Positions 9,176 through 18,717 of a DNA stretch of 64,000 nt are shown one piece after another. The stretch comes from Pantoea sp. (GTDB taxonomy: Bacteria; Pseudomonadota; Gammaproteobacteria; Enterobacterales; Enterobacteriaceae), in contig NZ_JAPWKD010000015.1 in assembly GCF_028283705.1 (NCBI RefSeq), forward strand, positions 62,001 to 126,000, written 5' to 3'. Numbering within the stretch: position 1 is the stretch's first letter; each line of letters starts with the position of its first letter. The notes beneath the pieces were generated by a model, which saw only the letters and a list, made by a program, of their open reading frames with translations, was not told the origin of the DNA and ran no database searches. The position numbers were made by a program, and so were the translations under genes.

Positions 9176-10114
9176 ATGGAGATCATCTGGTATCACCCAT
9201 CGATAGACCCCGAGAGCTGGCTCAGTGGGTTACAACAGCGATTGCCGCAGGCGCAGGTGCGTTACTGGCAGTCAGGCGATAACGCTCCGGCGGATTACGC
9301 GGTGGTGCGATCGCCGCCAGTGGAAATGCTGAGTGGACGCGCATTAAAAGGCGTATTTGGCATGGGTGCGGGCGTAGACGAAATCCTCAATCAGGTACAG
9401 CTTCACCCGCACATGTTAGGAGACAACGTGCCGCTATTCCGGCTGGAAGATACCGGTATGGCGCAGCAGATGCAGGAATATGCGACCTGGTGTGTGCTGG
9501 GCTGGTTTCGTCGCTTCGCTGACTATCAACGCCTGCAACAGCAGGCGCAGTGGCAGCAGCTTGATGGTTACACGCGGGAAAATTTCACCATTGGCATCCT
9601 CGGCGCGGGCGTACTGGGCCGCAGCGTGGCAGAGAGCCTGGTCCAGTGGGGGTTTCCGGTGCGTTGCTGGAGCCGATCGCCGAAAACCCTGGCGGGAATA
9701 CAAACCTTTCATGGCGCTGACCAGCTGGCAGCCTTTCTGGATGGCACTCAGGTGTTGATTGACCTGTTGCCGACCACAGCAGAAACCACCCACCTGATCG
9801 ATAAAAAATTGTTTGCCTGTCTGCCACAAGGGGCATTTTTCCTCAATATTGCGCGTGGTGCGCATGTGGTAGAGGACGATTTGCTGGCGGCACTCAACAG
9901 CGGGCAGCTGGCGGCCGCGACGCTGGATGTGTTCCAGACCGAGCCATTACCGGCAGAGCATCCGCTCTGGTCACATCCGCATGTCACAATTACGCCACAT
10001 AATGCCGCAATGACGTTGCCGCAAGAGGCGATGGATTATATTGCAGATGCCATACTTAAGCTGGAGCAGGGGCAGCAAGCCCCCGGTCTGGTTGATCGTC
10101 AGCGCGGTTATTAA
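9176..10114 (+). CDS. ghrA: Glyoxylate/hydroxypyruvate reductase A
   Basis: 312 aa, the same length as E. coli GhrA. An NAD(P)H-dependent D-2-hydroxyacid dehydrogenase of the cytoplasm. It has the Rossmann motif [16 protein letters not shown], the [14 protein letters not shown] block of GhrA, the catalytic Arg region [18 protein letters not shown], and a C-terminal PHNAAMT region with the catalytic His. The frame is open further upstream, but the ATG at 9176 has GGAG in front and begins MEIIWYHPS like E. coli MDIIFYHP. It starts the ghrA-ycdX-ycdY block, which is conserved in enterobacteria. Confidence 0.95.
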   Translation: MEIIWYHPSIDPESWLSGLQQRLPQAQVRYWQSGDNAPADYAVVRSPPVEMLSGRALKGVFGMGAGVDEILNQVQLHPHMLGDNVPLFRLEDTGMAQQMQEYATWCVLGWFRRFADYQRLQQQAQWQQLDGYTRENFTIGILGAGVLGRSVAESLVQWGFPVRCWSRSPKTLAGIQTFHGADQLAAFLDGTQVLIDLLPTTAETTHLIDKKLFACLPQGAFFLNIARGAHVVEDDLLAALNSGQLAAATLDVFQTEPLPAEHPLWSHPHVTITPHNAAMTLPQEAMDYIADAILKLEQGQQAPGLVDRQRGY

Positions 10115-10161
10115 ATCACTTTGCCGTTTGCCTGTTGCAGACGGCCTGTCAGGAGAAACCG

Positions 10162-10899
10162 ATGTATCCCGTCGATTTACATATGCATACCGTTGCCAGT
10201 ACCCATGCCTACAGCACGCTGCATGACTATGTTGTGCAGGCGAAACAAAACGGTCTGAAGCTGTTCGCGATTACCGATCACGGTCCGGATATGGCCGATG
10301 CGCCGCATTACTGGCACTTCGTCAACATGCGCATCTGGCCGCGCGTGATTGATGGTGTCGGTGTGTTGCGTGGCATTGAAGCCAATATCAAAAATCAGCA
10401 GGGTGAGATCGACTGTAGCGGCCCAATGCTGGATGCGCTGGATTTGATCGTGGCCGGTTTCCATGAGCCGGTGTATGCCCCGCGCGATAAAGCCCACCAT
10501 ACCGAAGCGATGATCGCGGCGATGGCTGGCGGCCTGGTGCATATCATCAGCCATCCGGGTAATCCTAAGTTTCCGGTCGATATCCGTGCCATTGCCGAAG
10601 CGGCGGCGCATTATGATGTGGCGCTGGAGATCAACAACTCGTCGTTCACCCATTCACGCCCAGGCAGTGAGCCCAACTGTCGTGCTATCGCTGAAGCGGT
10701 GCGTGATGCCGGAGGCCGTCTGGCGTTTGGTTCCGATTCCCATACCGCCTTTACTCTCGGTCATTTCGAGCATTGTCTGCGCATTACGCGGGAAGTGGAT
10801 TTTCCCGAAGATCGCGTGTTAAATGTCACGCCGCGCCGCCTGCTCGATTTTCTTGAACTGCGCACCGGCAAGCATATTGTCGAACTGGCGGATTTTTAA
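10162..10899 (+). CDS. ycdX: PHP-domain phosphatase YcdX
   Basis: 245 aa, identical in length to E. coli YcdX. The PHP metal site is visible as DLHMHT at the N-terminus, [17 protein letters not shown] and GSDSHTAF; these His, Asp and Glu residues bind a trinuclear metal centre in the known structure. E. coli YcdX is a phosphatase implicated in swarming. The ATG at 10162 with AGGAG upstream is preferred to an upstream in-frame codon. Only 47 nt separate it from ghrA and 26 nt from ycdY, so the three are probably cotranscribed. Confidence 0.95.
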   Translation: MYPVDLHMHTVASTHAYSTLHDYVVQAKQNGLKLFAITDHGPDMADAPHYWHFVNMRIWPRVIDGVGVLRGIEANIKNQQGEIDCSGPMLDALDLIVAGFHEPVYAPRDKAHHTEAMIAAMAGGLVHIISHPGNPKFPVDIRAIAEAAAHYDVALEINNSSFTHSRPGSEPNCRAIAEAVRDAGGRLAFGSDSHTAFTLGHFEHCLRITREVDFPEDRVLNVTPRRLLDFLELRTGKHIVELADF

Positions 10900-10925
10900 A
10901 TTTTTTCCTCAAGGAATCCTGTTGT

Positions 10926-11486
10926 ATGAATGAGTTTTCCATTCTTTGCCGCGTCATCGGCTCGCTGTTCAATCGTCAGCCGCAGGACCCACTGCTGATG
11001 CCGCTGTTCACTTTGTTACGTGAAGGCAAATTACAGGCGCAGTGGCCGCTGGAGCAGGATGAGCTGCTGACCCGGTTGCAACAGAACAGCGACCCGCAGG
11101 CGCTGGCGGCGGATTACAACGCCTTGTTCGTGGGCAGCGATTGCAGCGTGCCGCCTTACGCATCGCAGTGGCCGAACGGGCCAACCGAAGCTGAGGTGCG
11201 CGCGTTTCTTAGCTCGCGTGGCATGCCGCTGGGTGAAGCCCCTGCGGATCATTTCGGTCAGTTGCTGCTGGCAGCTTCCTGGCTGGAAGACCAGTCGGCG
11301 GAAGATGAGTCTGCCGTACAACTGGCGCTGTTTGATGATTACCTGCTGCCGTGGTGCGGTGCGTTCCTGGGCAAAGTGGAAGCGCATGCCAGCACCGCGT
11401 TCTACCGTACGCTGGCGATGCTGAGCCGTGAAGCGATTCAGGCGATGCGCGACGAGCTGGCGGAAAGCGAAGACGACGCGGAGTAA
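10926..11486 (+). CDS. ycdY: TorD-family chaperone YcdY
   Basis: 186 aa all-helical protein of the TorD/DmsD family. It has ALAADYNALFVGSDCSVPPYASQW and a DHFGQLLLAASWL helix, followed by the LLPWCGAFLGKVEAHASTAFYRTLA block. In E. coli, YcdY has been reported to act as a chaperone for the neighbouring YcdX, increasing its activity. It ends 2 nt before the convergent CoA-transferase gene, with no terminator between them. Confidence 0.93.
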   Translation: MNEFSILCRVIGSLFNRQPQDPLLMPLFTLLREGKLQAQWPLEQDELLTRLQQNSDPQALAADYNALFVGSDCSVPPYASQWPNGPTEAEVRAFLSSRGMPLGEAPADHFGQLLLAASWLEDQSAEDESAVQLALFDDYLLPWCGAFLGKVEAHASTAFYRTLAMLSREAIQAMRDELAESEDDAE

Positions 11487-11487
11487 C

Positions 11488-12852
11488 TTACCAGCGGGCG
11501 ACGCTGCTGCCGAGAGGCACACCCGGTGTCGCCCACAGCTGGGGCGTGCCGGGCAAATATGATGCGGCACGCAGCCTTGCACCAATGCCCCAGTGGGTAA
11601 TTTCCAGCGCGGGCAGGGCATCGTCCGGTTGCGAGGCGATGCCGGTTTGCTCATTGCCAGGCGCAAAACCGTGCTGCTGCAACAGCAGCGCAGTGCGCGC
11701 CAGCGACAAACGCGCCTGCCAGCCGGTGCCGTTACTGCGTCGCTGGCGTAATCCTTCCAGTACTGCGGCAGCCAGCATATAACCGGTGGCGTGATCCAGC
11801 GCCTGTACCGGTAAGGGTGTCGGTGTTGTGTTTCCGCTCCACAGCATCCCCTGATGTGCAATGCCGCTCGCCATCTGCACCAGGCTGTCAAAACCGCGTC
11901 GGTTGCGCCACGGATCACTCCATCCCCAGGCGTTCAGGCTGACATCCACCAGCCCCGGTGACAGTTGCTGGCGTGTGGCAGCATCCAGCCCCAGTTTCTC
12001 CAGCGCATCAGCGCGATAGCCATGCACCAGCACATCTGCCTGGGACAGTAACCTACGTAGCTGTGCCAGCCCGTCACGGCTTTTCAGGTCCAGCCGGGCG
12101 CAGCGTTTGCCGCTGGTGATCTCCTCTTCCAGTGTCGGTTCCTGCCAGTCGAGGGGATCGATACGCAGCACCCGGGCACCAAGGCTGGCGAGAAAACGTG
12201 TGGCGACCGGGCCAGCTATGATGCGTGTCAGGTCCAGCACGCGAATGCCGTACAATGGCCGCGCCGCACTGAGTGCCCAGCCAGGGAGGGGGCCATCCGC
12301 CATGGCCTGACGGGCGAACAACGGTTCCTGGCTGACGGCGATCCCCTGCGGATGTTGTTGCCACTGCTGCACGCTGCGCATTTCGGCGGCGCAGCCACCC
12401 GCATCCACCACCGCCTGTTCCAGCGTCCCGGCTGACCACCGCAGCACTTCCGCCGCCAGCGCAGTGCGATCCGCATGCACGCCGAGCACGCTTTCCATCG
12501 CCTGCCGATGATGTGACGCGTTGGTATGCAGGCGGATCCAGCCATCTGCGGTGGCATAGTCACCGGCAAACGGGTCCCACAGCGCCGCAGGTGGGCGATT
12601 AAGGGGGATAAAGCTATGCTGGAACCAGCGCGAGGCCAGCCGCACATTAACACTTACCGGTGCCGGACGGCCCAGTAAATCGCTCAGCGCCTGGGTGGCG
12701 AGGCCGATGCTGGTGGCCGCCAGTTCACTGACGGCGTAGCAGGAACGAAAGGTATCGGGTTGGGAAAAGGCCAGTGGGGGCGCAGTGTCGTCTGCGCCGC
12801 GTAATCCCTGCCACATCTGCTGCCAGAGTGCGGCAGCGAGTGAATAATCCAT
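11488..12852 (-). CDS. CaiB/BaiF family III CoA-transferase
   Basis: 454 aa. The C-terminal half from about residue 200 is a class III CoA-transferase domain: LYGIRVLDLTRIIAGPVATRFLASLGARVLRIDPL and the later FDSLVQMASGIAH and QALDHATGYMLAAAVLEGL blocks, with HGYRADALEKLGLD between. The family moves CoA between carboxylic acids, or racemises acyl-CoA, through an Asp-acyl intermediate. The N-terminal ~190 residues look like a degenerate duplicate of the same fold. GGAGG precedes the start. Substrate unknown; no CoA-ligase partner adjacent. Confidence 0.8.
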   Translation of the reverse strand: MDYSLAAALWQQMWQGLRGADDTAPPLAFSQPDTFRSCYAVSELAATSIGLATQALSDLLGRPAPVSVNVRLASRWFQHSFIPLNRPPAALWDPFAGDYATADGWIRLHTNASHHRQAMESVLGVHADRTALAAEVLRWSAGTLEQAVVDAGGCAAEMRSVQQWQQHPQGIAVSQEPLFARQAMADGPLPGWALSAARPLYGIRVLDLTRIIAGPVATRFLASLGARVLRIDPLDWQEPTLEEEITSGKRCARLDLKSRDGLAQLRRLLSQADVLVHGYRADALEKLGLDAATRQQLSPGLVDVSLNAWGWSDPWRNRRGFDSLVQMASGIAHQGMLWSGNTTPTPLPVQALDHATGYMLAAAVLEGLRQRRSNGTGWQARLSLARTALLLQQHGFAPGNEQTGIASQPDDALPALEITHWGIGARLRAASYLPGTPQLWATPGVPLGSSVARW

Positions 12853-12888
12853 GCGAAGCCTCCGGATAAATCGCGGTTCACAAGTCGC

Positions 12889-13773
12889 TCAGCGACGGCG
12901 CAGACGCGGAAATCGCGCGTGCATGCGCAGATTACGCAGATTAATCACCGCAATCGCCGTACCCAGTACCACCAGAGAAGCGCCCAGGATCTTAAAACTG
13001 TTCAGGCTATCGCCCAGAATAGCAATCCCCATCAGCACCGCCAGCACCGGGGTCAGCAGCGAGTAGGGCATGATCAGATTGACGTTGTACTTTTTCAGCA
13101 GCGCGTACCACAGGGTATAAGCGACGATCGACGAAGCAAGGGCGCTGTAGAGAATGCCAAACCAGCCACGCCAGCCAGCATGGCTCAGAGAATAAAATTG
13201 TTGTGATTCAGTGAGCCAGGACGCCACACCGACAATCGGCACCGCCAGGAACGAAATCCATCCTGTTAGCGTTAGCGGCTTAATTGGCGGGGATTTTTTC
13301 ACAATCATATTGCTCACTGCCCAGCCGGTGGCGCTGCACAGCAGGATGCAAAGTACCCACCAGGCGGGAATGGTCGGGCTGCCGGACAGAACCACCACGC
13401 CACTCAGGGATATCGCGATGCCAATCAGCTGCACCAGGCGTAACTTCTCTTTCAGTATCACCATCGCCAGCAGCATGGCGATCGGGGTGCCAAGCTGCAC
13501 TACAATCGCACCGGTCCCGGCGTCGGTATAACGCATGCCGACAAACAACAGCGAGAAGTGCATAAAACCAAAGGTGAAGGCCAGAGCCAGCAGCCACGGC
13601 AATTGTTCACGGGTGATGCGGCAAAAGGGGATCAGCACAATCGCCACCACCACAAAGCGCATCCAGGTCAGGAACAGTGGCGGAAGCTCCAGTAATCCCC
13701 ACTTTATCGCTATGTTGTTGAAGGCCCAGATGGAGACCACCATCAGAACCACAAAAAAATGCCGCACCGCCAC
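12889..13773 (-). CDS. EamA/DMT-family metabolite exporter
   Basis: About 294 aa with ten predicted membrane helices arranged as two EamA repeats, typical of the drug/metabolite transporter superfamily (WAFNNIAIKWGLLELPPLFLTWMRF early; GDSLNSFKILGASLVVLGTAIAV late). The C-terminal tail is strongly basic (RMHARFPRLRRR). A GTG at 13773 is chosen because AAGGA lies 7 nt before it; a GTG at 13788 is also in frame. Family members export amino acids and other metabolites; the substrate is not readable. Confidence 0.82.
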   Translation of the reverse strand: MAVRHFFVVLMVVSIWAFNNIAIKWGLLELPPLFLTWMRFVVVAIVLIPFCRITREQLPWLLALAFTFGFMHFSLLFVGMRYTDAGTGAIVVQLGTPIAMLLAMVILKEKLRLVQLIGIAISLSGVVVLSGSPTIPAWWVLCILLCSATGWAVSNMIVKKSPPIKPLTLTGWISFLAVPIVGVASWLTESQQFYSLSHAGWRGWFGILYSALASSIVAYTLWYALLKKYNVNLIMPYSLLTPVLAVLMGIAILGDSLNSFKILGASLVVLGTAIAVINLRNLRMHARFPRLRRR

Positions 13774-13956
13774 AATGTCATCCTTCACACAAATTTTGTT
13801 TTCACCGGCTAATCATGGCATGAAGCGATGTATTTGGTGCAGAACGGGTAAAAATAATTTCTGTAAATGCTTAACTGCGAAAAATATAAGACATTGCAGG
13901 TAATTACTGTCAGACTGGTTTTCCGAAATATGACCTTGCAGAGGACAGTCTTCGGA

Positions 13957-14682
13957 ATGACACAGACCCGCGCGTTACCCCTTGCCTTAATTCAACTTGA
14001 AGTCCCGCCACCGGCCGTTGTGGCGCAAATTGGTGAACAACCCGCCTGGTTTATTGATGCTCTGGCATTACAGCCTGCTGATTACGTGATTGTGCGTCCG
14101 CACCTTGGCGATGCGCTACCTGCGTTTGACAGCATCAGCGGGGCGATCCTCAGCGGTTCCTGGGCGATGGTCACCGACCATGCCGAATGGAGTGAACGCA
14201 CCGCCGCCTGGATTCGCGCTGCGCTGGAAGCGGAGTTGCCGCTGCTCGGCGTGTGTTACGGGCATCAGCTGATGGCCTATGCGCTGGGAGGCAAAGTGGC
14301 CGACAACCCCAATGGCTGGGAGCGGGGACTCAAGGCGCTGACGCGCCATCCGCAGGCAGAAAATGATCCCTGGCTGGGTGCGCTGCCGGATGATTTCGAG
14401 GCCTGGTTGTCGCATCGTCAGTCAGTGATCACCCCTCCGGCGCAGGCGCAGGTCCTGGCGTCCTCTGAACAGGATGGTTGCCAGATCTTGCGTTATTCCG
14501 CACAGGCGTTATCGGTGCAATTCCACCCGGAATTCAGCCGCAACATCATGTTAGCCTGTCTGCCAGCGGGTGAGTCTGACGATGGCAGCGAGCTGGTGGG
14601 CGAAGATTGGGCGCGGGAACTGCTGCGCAGCTTCTGGCAGCAAACGCGACCTCAGCCGCGCGTGCAGGCTCAGGGCGCGTAA
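13957..14682 (+). CDS. Class I glutamine amidotransferase-like protein
   Basis: 241 aa from the chosen ATG. The catalytic triad of class I amidotransferases is visible: Cys in LLGVCYGHQLMAYALGG, and His and Glu in VQFHPEFS. This is the stand-alone GuaA-like type (YfeJ-like), whose members act on glutamine or gamma-glutamyl compounds. An alternative in-frame ATG is at 13930; the ribosome site is weak for both. It ends 13 nt inside the convergent methyltransferase gene. Not obviously tied to the 18-31 kb cluster, although gamma-glutamyl chemistry would fit one. Confidence 0.82.
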   Translation: MTQTRALPLALIQLEVPPPAVVAQIGEQPAWFIDALALQPADYVIVRPHLGDALPAFDSISGAILSGSWAMVTDHAEWSERTAAWIRAALEAELPLLGVCYGHQLMAYALGGKVADNPNGWERGLKALTRHPQAENDPWLGALPDDFEAWLSHRQSVITPPAQAQVLASSEQDGCQILRYSAQALSVQFHPEFSRNIMLACLPAGESDDGSELVGEDWARELLRSFWQQTRPQPRVQAQGA

Positions 14683-15263
14683 TGACGGGTGCAGCGATAG
14701 ACCCAGGCGGGTGGCACATTTTTCAGCACCCGCTGGCGCTGCCAGGTGAAATAACGTGACAGGCTGGGCTGCGTGAGCGAGGTGTACTGAAACTGCACAA
14801 ACACGCCATGTGGACCCAGCGCATCATGGACGGCACGCAAAATCGCTTCGCGCGTGGTCGGCGGCAGTGACAGTAATGGCAGACCAGAAAAGATCGCATC
14901 ATATTCCCCGCACAAATACTCCGCTGAACAGGCGCGAACCTGCATCCGATCATCCGGCAAGGTGCGTAGCGTCTTGACCAGCTCCGGGCTGATCTCAAAC
15001 ACATCCAGCTGCGCCTGCGGTGACATGCGGTCCAGAATCTGCCGCGTCAGTACGCCATTTCCCGCCCCCAGCTCGGCAATACGCAGGCTGTGATCCCAGT
15101 TCACGGCATCCGTCATGGTACGGCACAACGTGGCGGAGGAGGGGGTAATGCTTCCCATCTTGCGGGGGTTACGAATGAACTGATGAACAAAGTTTGCTTT
15201 GGCGCGCATTAACGTCAGGGCTGAAGCCAACATCTCTTTCTCCTGGTTAGTGTCCTGTTTCAT
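14670..15263 (-). CDS. Class I SAM-dependent methyltransferase
   Basis: 197 aa. Motif I is AELGAGNGVLTRQIL, followed by the acidic LDVFEISPEL strand end, as in Rossmann-fold methyltransferases. The N-terminal stretch NPRKMGSITPSSATLCRTM resembles phospholipid N-methyltransferase (PmtA-like) and KsgA-related proteins. Substrate unknown. The C-terminus overlaps the convergent amidotransferase gene by 13 nt. Confidence 0.75.
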   Translation of the reverse strand: MKQDTNQEKEMLASALTLMRAKANFVHQFIRNPRKMGSITPSSATLCRTMTDAVNWDHSLRIAELGAGNGVLTRQILDRMSPQAQLDVFEISPELVKTLRTLPDDRMQVRACSAEYLCGEYDAIFSGLPLLSLPPTTREAILRAVHDALGPHGVFVQFQYTSLTQPSLSRYFTWQRQRVLKNVPPAWVYRCTRHYAP

Positions 15264-15411
15264 ATTGACCCTATTTAAGGGCCATGTTTCGCTTTTTGCT
15301 GCGTGGCAGGCAAAACTCAGAATTATCCGTATCGCTCAAACAGATAACCTCGCACCGTTTTTTCCTTCGGCGCGGTCACAGTTTCCCATCGGCAGATCTG
15401 ACAGCGTGTCT

Positions 15412-15423
15412 TTGATCGATCAA
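15412..15423. promoter_or_regulatory. Palindrome in the aldehyde dehydrogenase upstream region
   Basis: TTGATCGATCAA, a perfect 12-bp palindrome 59 bp before the ATG. It is not an FNR box, because the half-sites have no 4-bp spacer. It may be an operator for an unknown regulator. Confidence 0.25.
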
Positions 15424-15481
15424 TGTTAATAACAGGTTTCAAAGTTGTTGCATATCACTTCTGTCCCGCAAGGAGAAAACC

Positions 15482-17002
15482 ATGCGTTACGCCGCTCCTG
15501 GAGAACAAGGTTCTCTGATTACACTACAACAGCGTTATGGCAACTTTATCAACGGTGAGTTTGTGCCACCGGTGAACGGTAACTACTTCGTTAACACCTC
15601 GCCGATCAATGCGTCACCGATTGGTGAGTTCCCGCGTTCTGACCGTGATGATGTCGATAACGCTATCGCTGCCGCACACAAGGCGGCGGATGCCTGGGGA
15701 AAAACCTCGCCGCAGGCTCGTTCGCTGGTGCTGCTGAAAATCGCCGATCGTCTGGAGGAAAACCTCGAATACCTGGCCGTCAATGAAACCTGGGATAATG
15801 GTAAACCGGTGCGCGAAACCCTCGCCGCCGATATGCCGCTGGCGGTGGACCACTTCCGCTATTTCGCCGGTTGCGTGCGCGCCCAGGAAGGGACGGCGGC
15901 GGAAATTGATGAATTCACCGCGTCTTACCACTTCCATGAACCGCTGGGCGTGGTGGGGCAGATTATCCCGTGGAATTTCCCGTTGCTGATGGCGGCGTGG
16001 AAACTGGCACCGGCGCTGGGAGCCGGTAACTGCGTGGTGCTGAAACCGGCGGAACAGACGCCGCTGTCCATCACCCTGTTTATGGAGTTGATTAAAGACC
16101 TGGTGCCACCCGGCGTGATTAACGTGGTCCATGGTTACGGTAAAGAAGCCGGTGAAGCGCTGGCCTCACATCCCGGCATCGCCAAAATTGCCTTTACCGG
16201 ATCGACTGCCACCGGTGGCCATATCCTCGAACTGGCGGCGAAAAGCCTGATTCCGTCCACCGTCGAGCTGGGCGGTAAATCCCCCAATATCTTCTTCGAA
16301 GACATTATGCAGGCGGAGGAGAGCTTCATTGAGAAAGCGGCAGAAGGGGTGGTGCTGGGCTTCCTGAATCAGGGCGAAGTCTGTACCTGCCCGTCACGTG
16401 CGCTGGTGCAGGAATCGATCTTCGAACCGTTTATGGCGGCGGTGATGAAACGTATCAAAACCATTAAACGGGGCAATCCGCTGGATACCGAAACGATGAT
16501 CGGGGCCCAGGCGTCACAGCAGCAGTTTGATAAAATCCTCTCCTATCTGGAAATTGCCCAGCAGGAAGGGGCACAGGTGCTGCACGGCGGCGGCATTGAA
16601 AGCGTGGGTGAAGAGTTTGCCAGCGGCTACTATATCCAGCCGACGCTGCTGAAAGGTAGCAACAGCATGCGCGTGTTCCAGGAGGAAATCTTTGGGCCAG
16701 TGGTCGGGGTGCTGACGTTTAAAGATGAAGCGGAAGCCATCGCCCTCGCCAATGATTCCATGTACGGACTCGGTGCCGGTGTCTGGACGCGCGATATCAA
16801 CCGGGCTTACCGTATGGGACGCGCGATTAAAGCCGGGCGTGTGTGGACCAACTGCTACCATCTCTACCCGGCTCACGCGGCGTTTGGCGGTTACAAAAAA
16901 TCCGGCATTGGCCGCGAAACCCATAAAATGATGCTCGATCATTATCAGCAAACCAAAAACCTATTGGTGAGCTACAGCACCCAGCCACTCGGCTTCTTCT
17001 GA
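15482..17002 (+). CDS. NAD(P)-dependent aldehyde dehydrogenase (AldB/ExaC type)
   Basis: 506 aa, the usual length for AldB/ExaC acetaldehyde dehydrogenases. It has [21 protein letters not shown] (cofactor), FTGSTATGG, the general-base Glu in VELGGKSPN and the nucleophilic Cys in [11 protein letters not shown]. The extra Cys next to the nucleophile (CTC) and the C-terminal GFF ending are typical of the ExaC subgroup. AAGGAG precedes the ATG. Oxidises short aldehydes to acids in the cytoplasm. Monocistronic, with a strong terminator. Confidence 0.92.
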   Translation: MRYAAPGEQGSLITLQQRYGNFINGEFVPPVNGNYFVNTSPINASPIGEFPRSDRDDVDNAIAAAHKAADAWGKTSPQARSLVLLKIADRLEENLEYLAVNETWDNGKPVRETLAADMPLAVDHFRYFAGCVRAQEGTAAEIDEFTASYHFHEPLGVVGQIIPWNFPLLMAAWKLAPALGAGNCVVLKPAEQTPLSITLFMELIKDLVPPGVINVVHGYGKEAGEALASHPGIAKIAFTGSTATGGHILELAAKSLIPSTVELGGKSPNIFFEDIMQAEESFIEKAAEGVVLGFLNQGEVCTCPSRALVQESIFEPFMAAVMKRIKTIKRGNPLDTETMIGAQASQQQFDKILSYLEIAQQEGAQVLHGGGIESVGEEFASGYYIQPTLLKGSNSMRVFQEEIFGPVVGVLTFKDEAEAIALANDSMYGLGAGVWTRDINRAYRMGRAIKAGRVWTNCYHLYPAHAAFGGYKKSGIGRETHKMMLDHYQQTKNLLVSYSTQPLGFF

Positions 17003-17010
17003 TCCTTCAG

Positions 17011-17037
17011 GCAGCGGGTTCGCCCGCTGCTTTTTTT
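17011..17037 (+). terminator. Intrinsic terminator of aldehyde dehydrogenase
   Basis: GCAGCGGG, loop TTCG, CCCGCTGC, then seven Ts. A UUCG tetraloop and perfect 8-bp stem make this a textbook terminator. Confidence 0.95.
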
Positions 17038-17126
17038 CCTGCCATGCCCCATTCGGACTAATCCTGTCACTATTCGCTTCTACCCTTTAAGGGCTTTTCC
17101 ATTTCTCAGACACAGGATGGTGAACC

Positions 17127-18464
17127 ATGCGATATGCGGCAAGGTTGTCTGGCGGCCTGCTACTGGCAGCCAGTTTTACCGCTTTAGCCATTCCCAGCGC
17201 CATACCCACTGGCGTGACCTGGTACGATCCCGCGCGCGCCTGGAACGGTTTTGTCTTGTTTCCCGGCAGTGATAACCAAACCCACCTGATCGATATGACC
17301 GGTAAAGAGGTGCAGCGCTGGCATTACGAAGGTTTTCCCAGCTGGCCGGTTCCGCTGGATCGGGCCGGTGGTCAACCCGGCCATCTGCTGGTGCAGCTGG
17401 AACGGCAGCAAAAGCTGGCAACAGAGGCCAATCCCGGTAACGGGCTGGTGAATGCCAGCGTGGCGGAAGTGGACTGGAACGGCAAGGTACAGTGGCACTA
17501 CGGTAGCCAGCAGCAGCCGGTGCATCAGCATCATGAGATCCAGCGTCTGCCCAATGGCAATACTCTGGTACTGGGGGCCGCGTTGCGGCAGCTGCCGGGT
17601 TATCCTTATCGGATTATTGATAACAGCATTGAAGAGGTCTCGCCGCAGGGTAAAAAAGTGTGGAGCTGGTCGGTGGCCGATCATCTGGATGAACTGGGTT
17701 TTTCTGCGGCGCAGCTTTTGATGCTCCGCGACAGCAACGATGCCGATTTCCTGCATATGAATACCGCAGCACCACTCGGCCCGAATCACTGGTTCGATCA
17801 AGGGGATCAACGGTTTGCCCCGGACAACATCCTATTTAACTCTCGCAACGGCAATGTCGCGGTGATTATCGATCGTCACAGCGGCAAAGTGGTGTGGCGT
17901 ATCGGGCCAGATTATCCGGCCCTGAAACTGGATACGCCGCTACCACGCCCGCTCGATCAGATGATTGGTGAACACGATGTACATATGATCGGGCCGGGAT
18001 TACCTGGTGCTGGTAATCTGCTGATTTTTGACAACCAGGGCAATGCCGGTTTTCCACCCACCCGGCAGGGCTTTTTCTCTGCATCACGCGTGATTGAGGT
18101 GAATCCGCAGACCCGGCAGATTGTCTGGGAATACACCGGTGAGAAATCGGGCCAGGCGATCTCGACCTTTTATAGTGCTTATATCAGCAATGCCCAGCGT
18201 CTGCCGAATGGCAACACGCTGATCAATGAAGGGCAGAACGGACGGCTGTTTCAGGTGACGCCGCAGGGGCAGATCGTCTGGGAATACGTCAGTCCGTTCT
18301 ATGGCAAAGCGATGCCGCGCGACCATTATGTATCAAACACCGTTTATCGTGCCTACATGGTGGATTATCGCTGGGCGCCCGCAGGCACGCCGCACAGCGA
18401 GCAGGCAGTCGCCGCTGACTGCTCGCGCTATCCGGCATTGCCTGGGTGTCTGCCGTCAAAATAA
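17127..18464 (+). CDS. Arylsulfotransferase-like secreted protein
   Basis: 445 aa with an N-terminal signal peptide (LLLAASFTALAIP). Repeated beta-blade motifs of the form LPNGNTL...V.P.G..VW.W are seen (HHEIQRLPNGNTLVLG, AQRLPNGNTLINEGQNGRLFQVTP, GQIVWEY), as in arylsulfotransferase (ASST) beta-propellers. ASST enzymes move sulfate between phenols in the periplasm. Candidate active-site His residues lie in HQHHEIQ and GEHDVHMIG. No DsbA/DsbB-like partner adjacent, unlike uropathogen assT loci. The assignment is at family level; it may be a propeller without transferase activity. Confidence 0.72.
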   Translation: MRYAARLSGGLLLAASFTALAIPSAIPTGVTWYDPARAWNGFVLFPGSDNQTHLIDMTGKEVQRWHYEGFPSWPVPLDRAGGQPGHLLVQLERQQKLATEANPGNGLVNASVAEVDWNGKVQWHYGSQQQPVHQHHEIQRLPNGNTLVLGAALRQLPGYPYRIIDNSIEEVSPQGKKVWSWSVADHLDELGFSAAQLLMLRDSNDADFLHMNTAAPLGPNHWFDQGDQRFAPDNILFNSRNGNVAVIIDRHSGKVVWRIGPDYPALKLDTPLPRPLDQMIGEHDVHMIGPGLPGAGNLLIFDNQGNAGFPPTRQGFFSASRVIEVNPQTRQIVWEYTGEKSGQAISTFYSAYISNAQRLPNGNTLINEGQNGRLFQVTPQGQIVWEYVSPFYGKAMPRDHYVSNTVYRAYMVDYRWAPAGTPHSEQAVAADCSRYPALPGCLPSK

Positions 18465-18502
18465 TCCAGGCTGGTCAATCTCTGCACCATTAGCTCACTT
18501 TC

Positions 18503-18519
18503 TGCACTCCGTTGGTGAT
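18503..18519. promoter_or_regulatory. NtrC-like enhancer site
   Basis: TGCACTCCGTTGGTGAT resembles the NtrC motif TGCACC-N5-GGTGCA (5/6 and 4/6 in the half-sites). It lies about 100 bp upstream of the sigma54 element at 18616, the usual distance for an enhancer. A further TGCACC half-site is at 18483. Confidence 0.4.
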
Positions 18520-18591
18520 TCTCTGTTCAACGCGCCAGGCCGCACCAGCCGCCGCCTGGCACGCTATCCCTTGCGCTCTGTGCGCCCATGA

Positions 18592-18611
18592 TTAATTAAT
18601 CAGTTATTTAA
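18592..18611. promoter_or_regulatory. Cluster operator 1 (TTAATTAA-TCAG-TTAATTAA type)
   Basis: TTAATTAATCAGTTATTTAA matches the 20-bp palindrome seen perfectly at 22803 in 19 of 20 positions. It lies directly upstream of the sigma54 -24 element of the binding-protein gene. The likely ligand is the TetR protein encoded at 28374-28997. Confidence 0.75.
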
Positions 18612-18615
18612 AAAC

Positions 18616-18632
18616 TGGCATAGCGCTTGCAA
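18616..18632 (+). promoter_or_regulatory. Sigma54 promoter of the catabolic cluster
   Basis: TGGCATAGCGCTTGCAA: the invariant GG (-24) and GC (-12) are separated by exactly 10 nt, and TGGCA and TTGCA match consensus. The start of transcription would be about 18642, giving a leader of about 75 nt before the binding-protein gene. Confidence 0.8.
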
Positions 18633-18717
18633 TTCTTCCTGCGCACCATCTTCGTTTTTTGCTTTTTTAAGTCATCAGGGTCTTCAGGCATGTTGCCTTT
18701 CTACTGGAGTTAAAAGC

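Noticed and set aside
11031..11918. Long minus-strand open frame (295 codons) across ycdY and the CoA-transferase gene
   Set aside because: It runs antisense to ycdY and through the CoA-transferase gene in another frame; Arg/His-rich composition, no motif, no ribosome site.
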